This document shows, piece after piece, positions 33,880 to 33,882 of a stretch of 33,882 nt of DNA. Within the stretch, counting starts at the first letter, position 1, and every line of letters starts with the position of its first letter. Below the pieces are notes generated by a model, which was given only the letters and a program-made list of their open reading frames with translations, was not told the origin of the DNA and searched no databases. Origin of the DNA: Planctomycetota bacterium (GTDB lineage Bacteria > Planctomycetota > UBA1135 > GCA-002686595); assembly GCA_028823345.1 (NCBI GenBank), contig JAPKBR010000036.1, positions 1-33,882 of the forward strand, in the 5' to 3' direction. A program made the translations under genes and the position numbers.

Positions 33880-33882
33880 GGC

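Overview
The window looks like a chromosomal segment of a marine-type planctomycete. The evidence is the gene content: a giant PVC-type heme-binding protein, a glucose/sorbosone dehydrogenase fused to a diheme cytochrome, a DUF1080 lipoprotein, several sulfatase-family proteins, and an unusual C-rich (~60 % GC) coding style with almost no Shine-Dalgarno sequences. Three secreted proteins share a Cys-containing ~135-residue domain that I associate from memory with the Pla3-type (Saltatorellus/Rohdeia-like) planctomycetes. That lineage assignment is inference. I see no phage, insertion sequence, CRISPR array or plasmid function.

Layout. 1-3.2 kb (+): a small lipoprotein, then a membrane protein translationally coupled to a purple-acid-phosphatase-like metallophosphoesterase. 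3.3-7.4 kb (-): a 1375-residue exported protein with an SGNH-like domain, a beta-propeller, HEAT repeats, a discoidin-like domain and two c-type hemes. 7.4-8.0 kb: a gene-poor gap with tRNA-Arg(CCT) on the minus strand. 8.1-12.2 kb (-): a small membrane protein, a Thr-type sulfatase-fold enzyme paired with a GT-C membrane glycosyltransferase, and a DUF1801 protein with a basic tail. 12.4-14.1 kb (-): a secreted RTX-like protein ending in the shared domain. 14.4-20.0 kb (+): an aminotransferase, a secreted Xaa-Pro dipeptidyl-peptidase and a true (CxPxR) sulfatase with three C-terminal beta-sandwich repeats. 20.0-24.0 kb (-): the dehydrogenase-cytochrome fusion and a membrane-anchored Thr-type sulfatase-fold enzyme. 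24.1-25.5 kb (+): an organophosphate antiporter-like MFS protein. 25.5-26.3 kb (-): a DUF1080 lipoprotein. 26.6-30.7 kb (+): a trypsin-like protease with three long repeats and the shared domain, then a shared-domain/PKD/cytochrome protein, each followed by a terminator-like hairpin. 30.8-33.9 kb (+): an SGNH esterase, a DUF4870 membrane protein, and a DUF4442 hotdog gene coupled to a nitronate-monooxygenase-like gene.

How the genes may work together (inference): most products are exported. They fit the breakdown of sulfated, phosphorylated or peptide-containing organic matter (sulfatase, phosphatase, PepX, protease, esterase, DUF1080). Outer-compartment sugar oxidation would be coupled to c-type hemes, and cell-surface glycan modification would fall to the GT-C and Thr-type AP-superfamily enzymes. 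The most promising undescribed element is the shared domain. It is C-terminal in two proteins but directly follows the signal peptide in a third, where it is joined to a PKD domain and a cytochrome.
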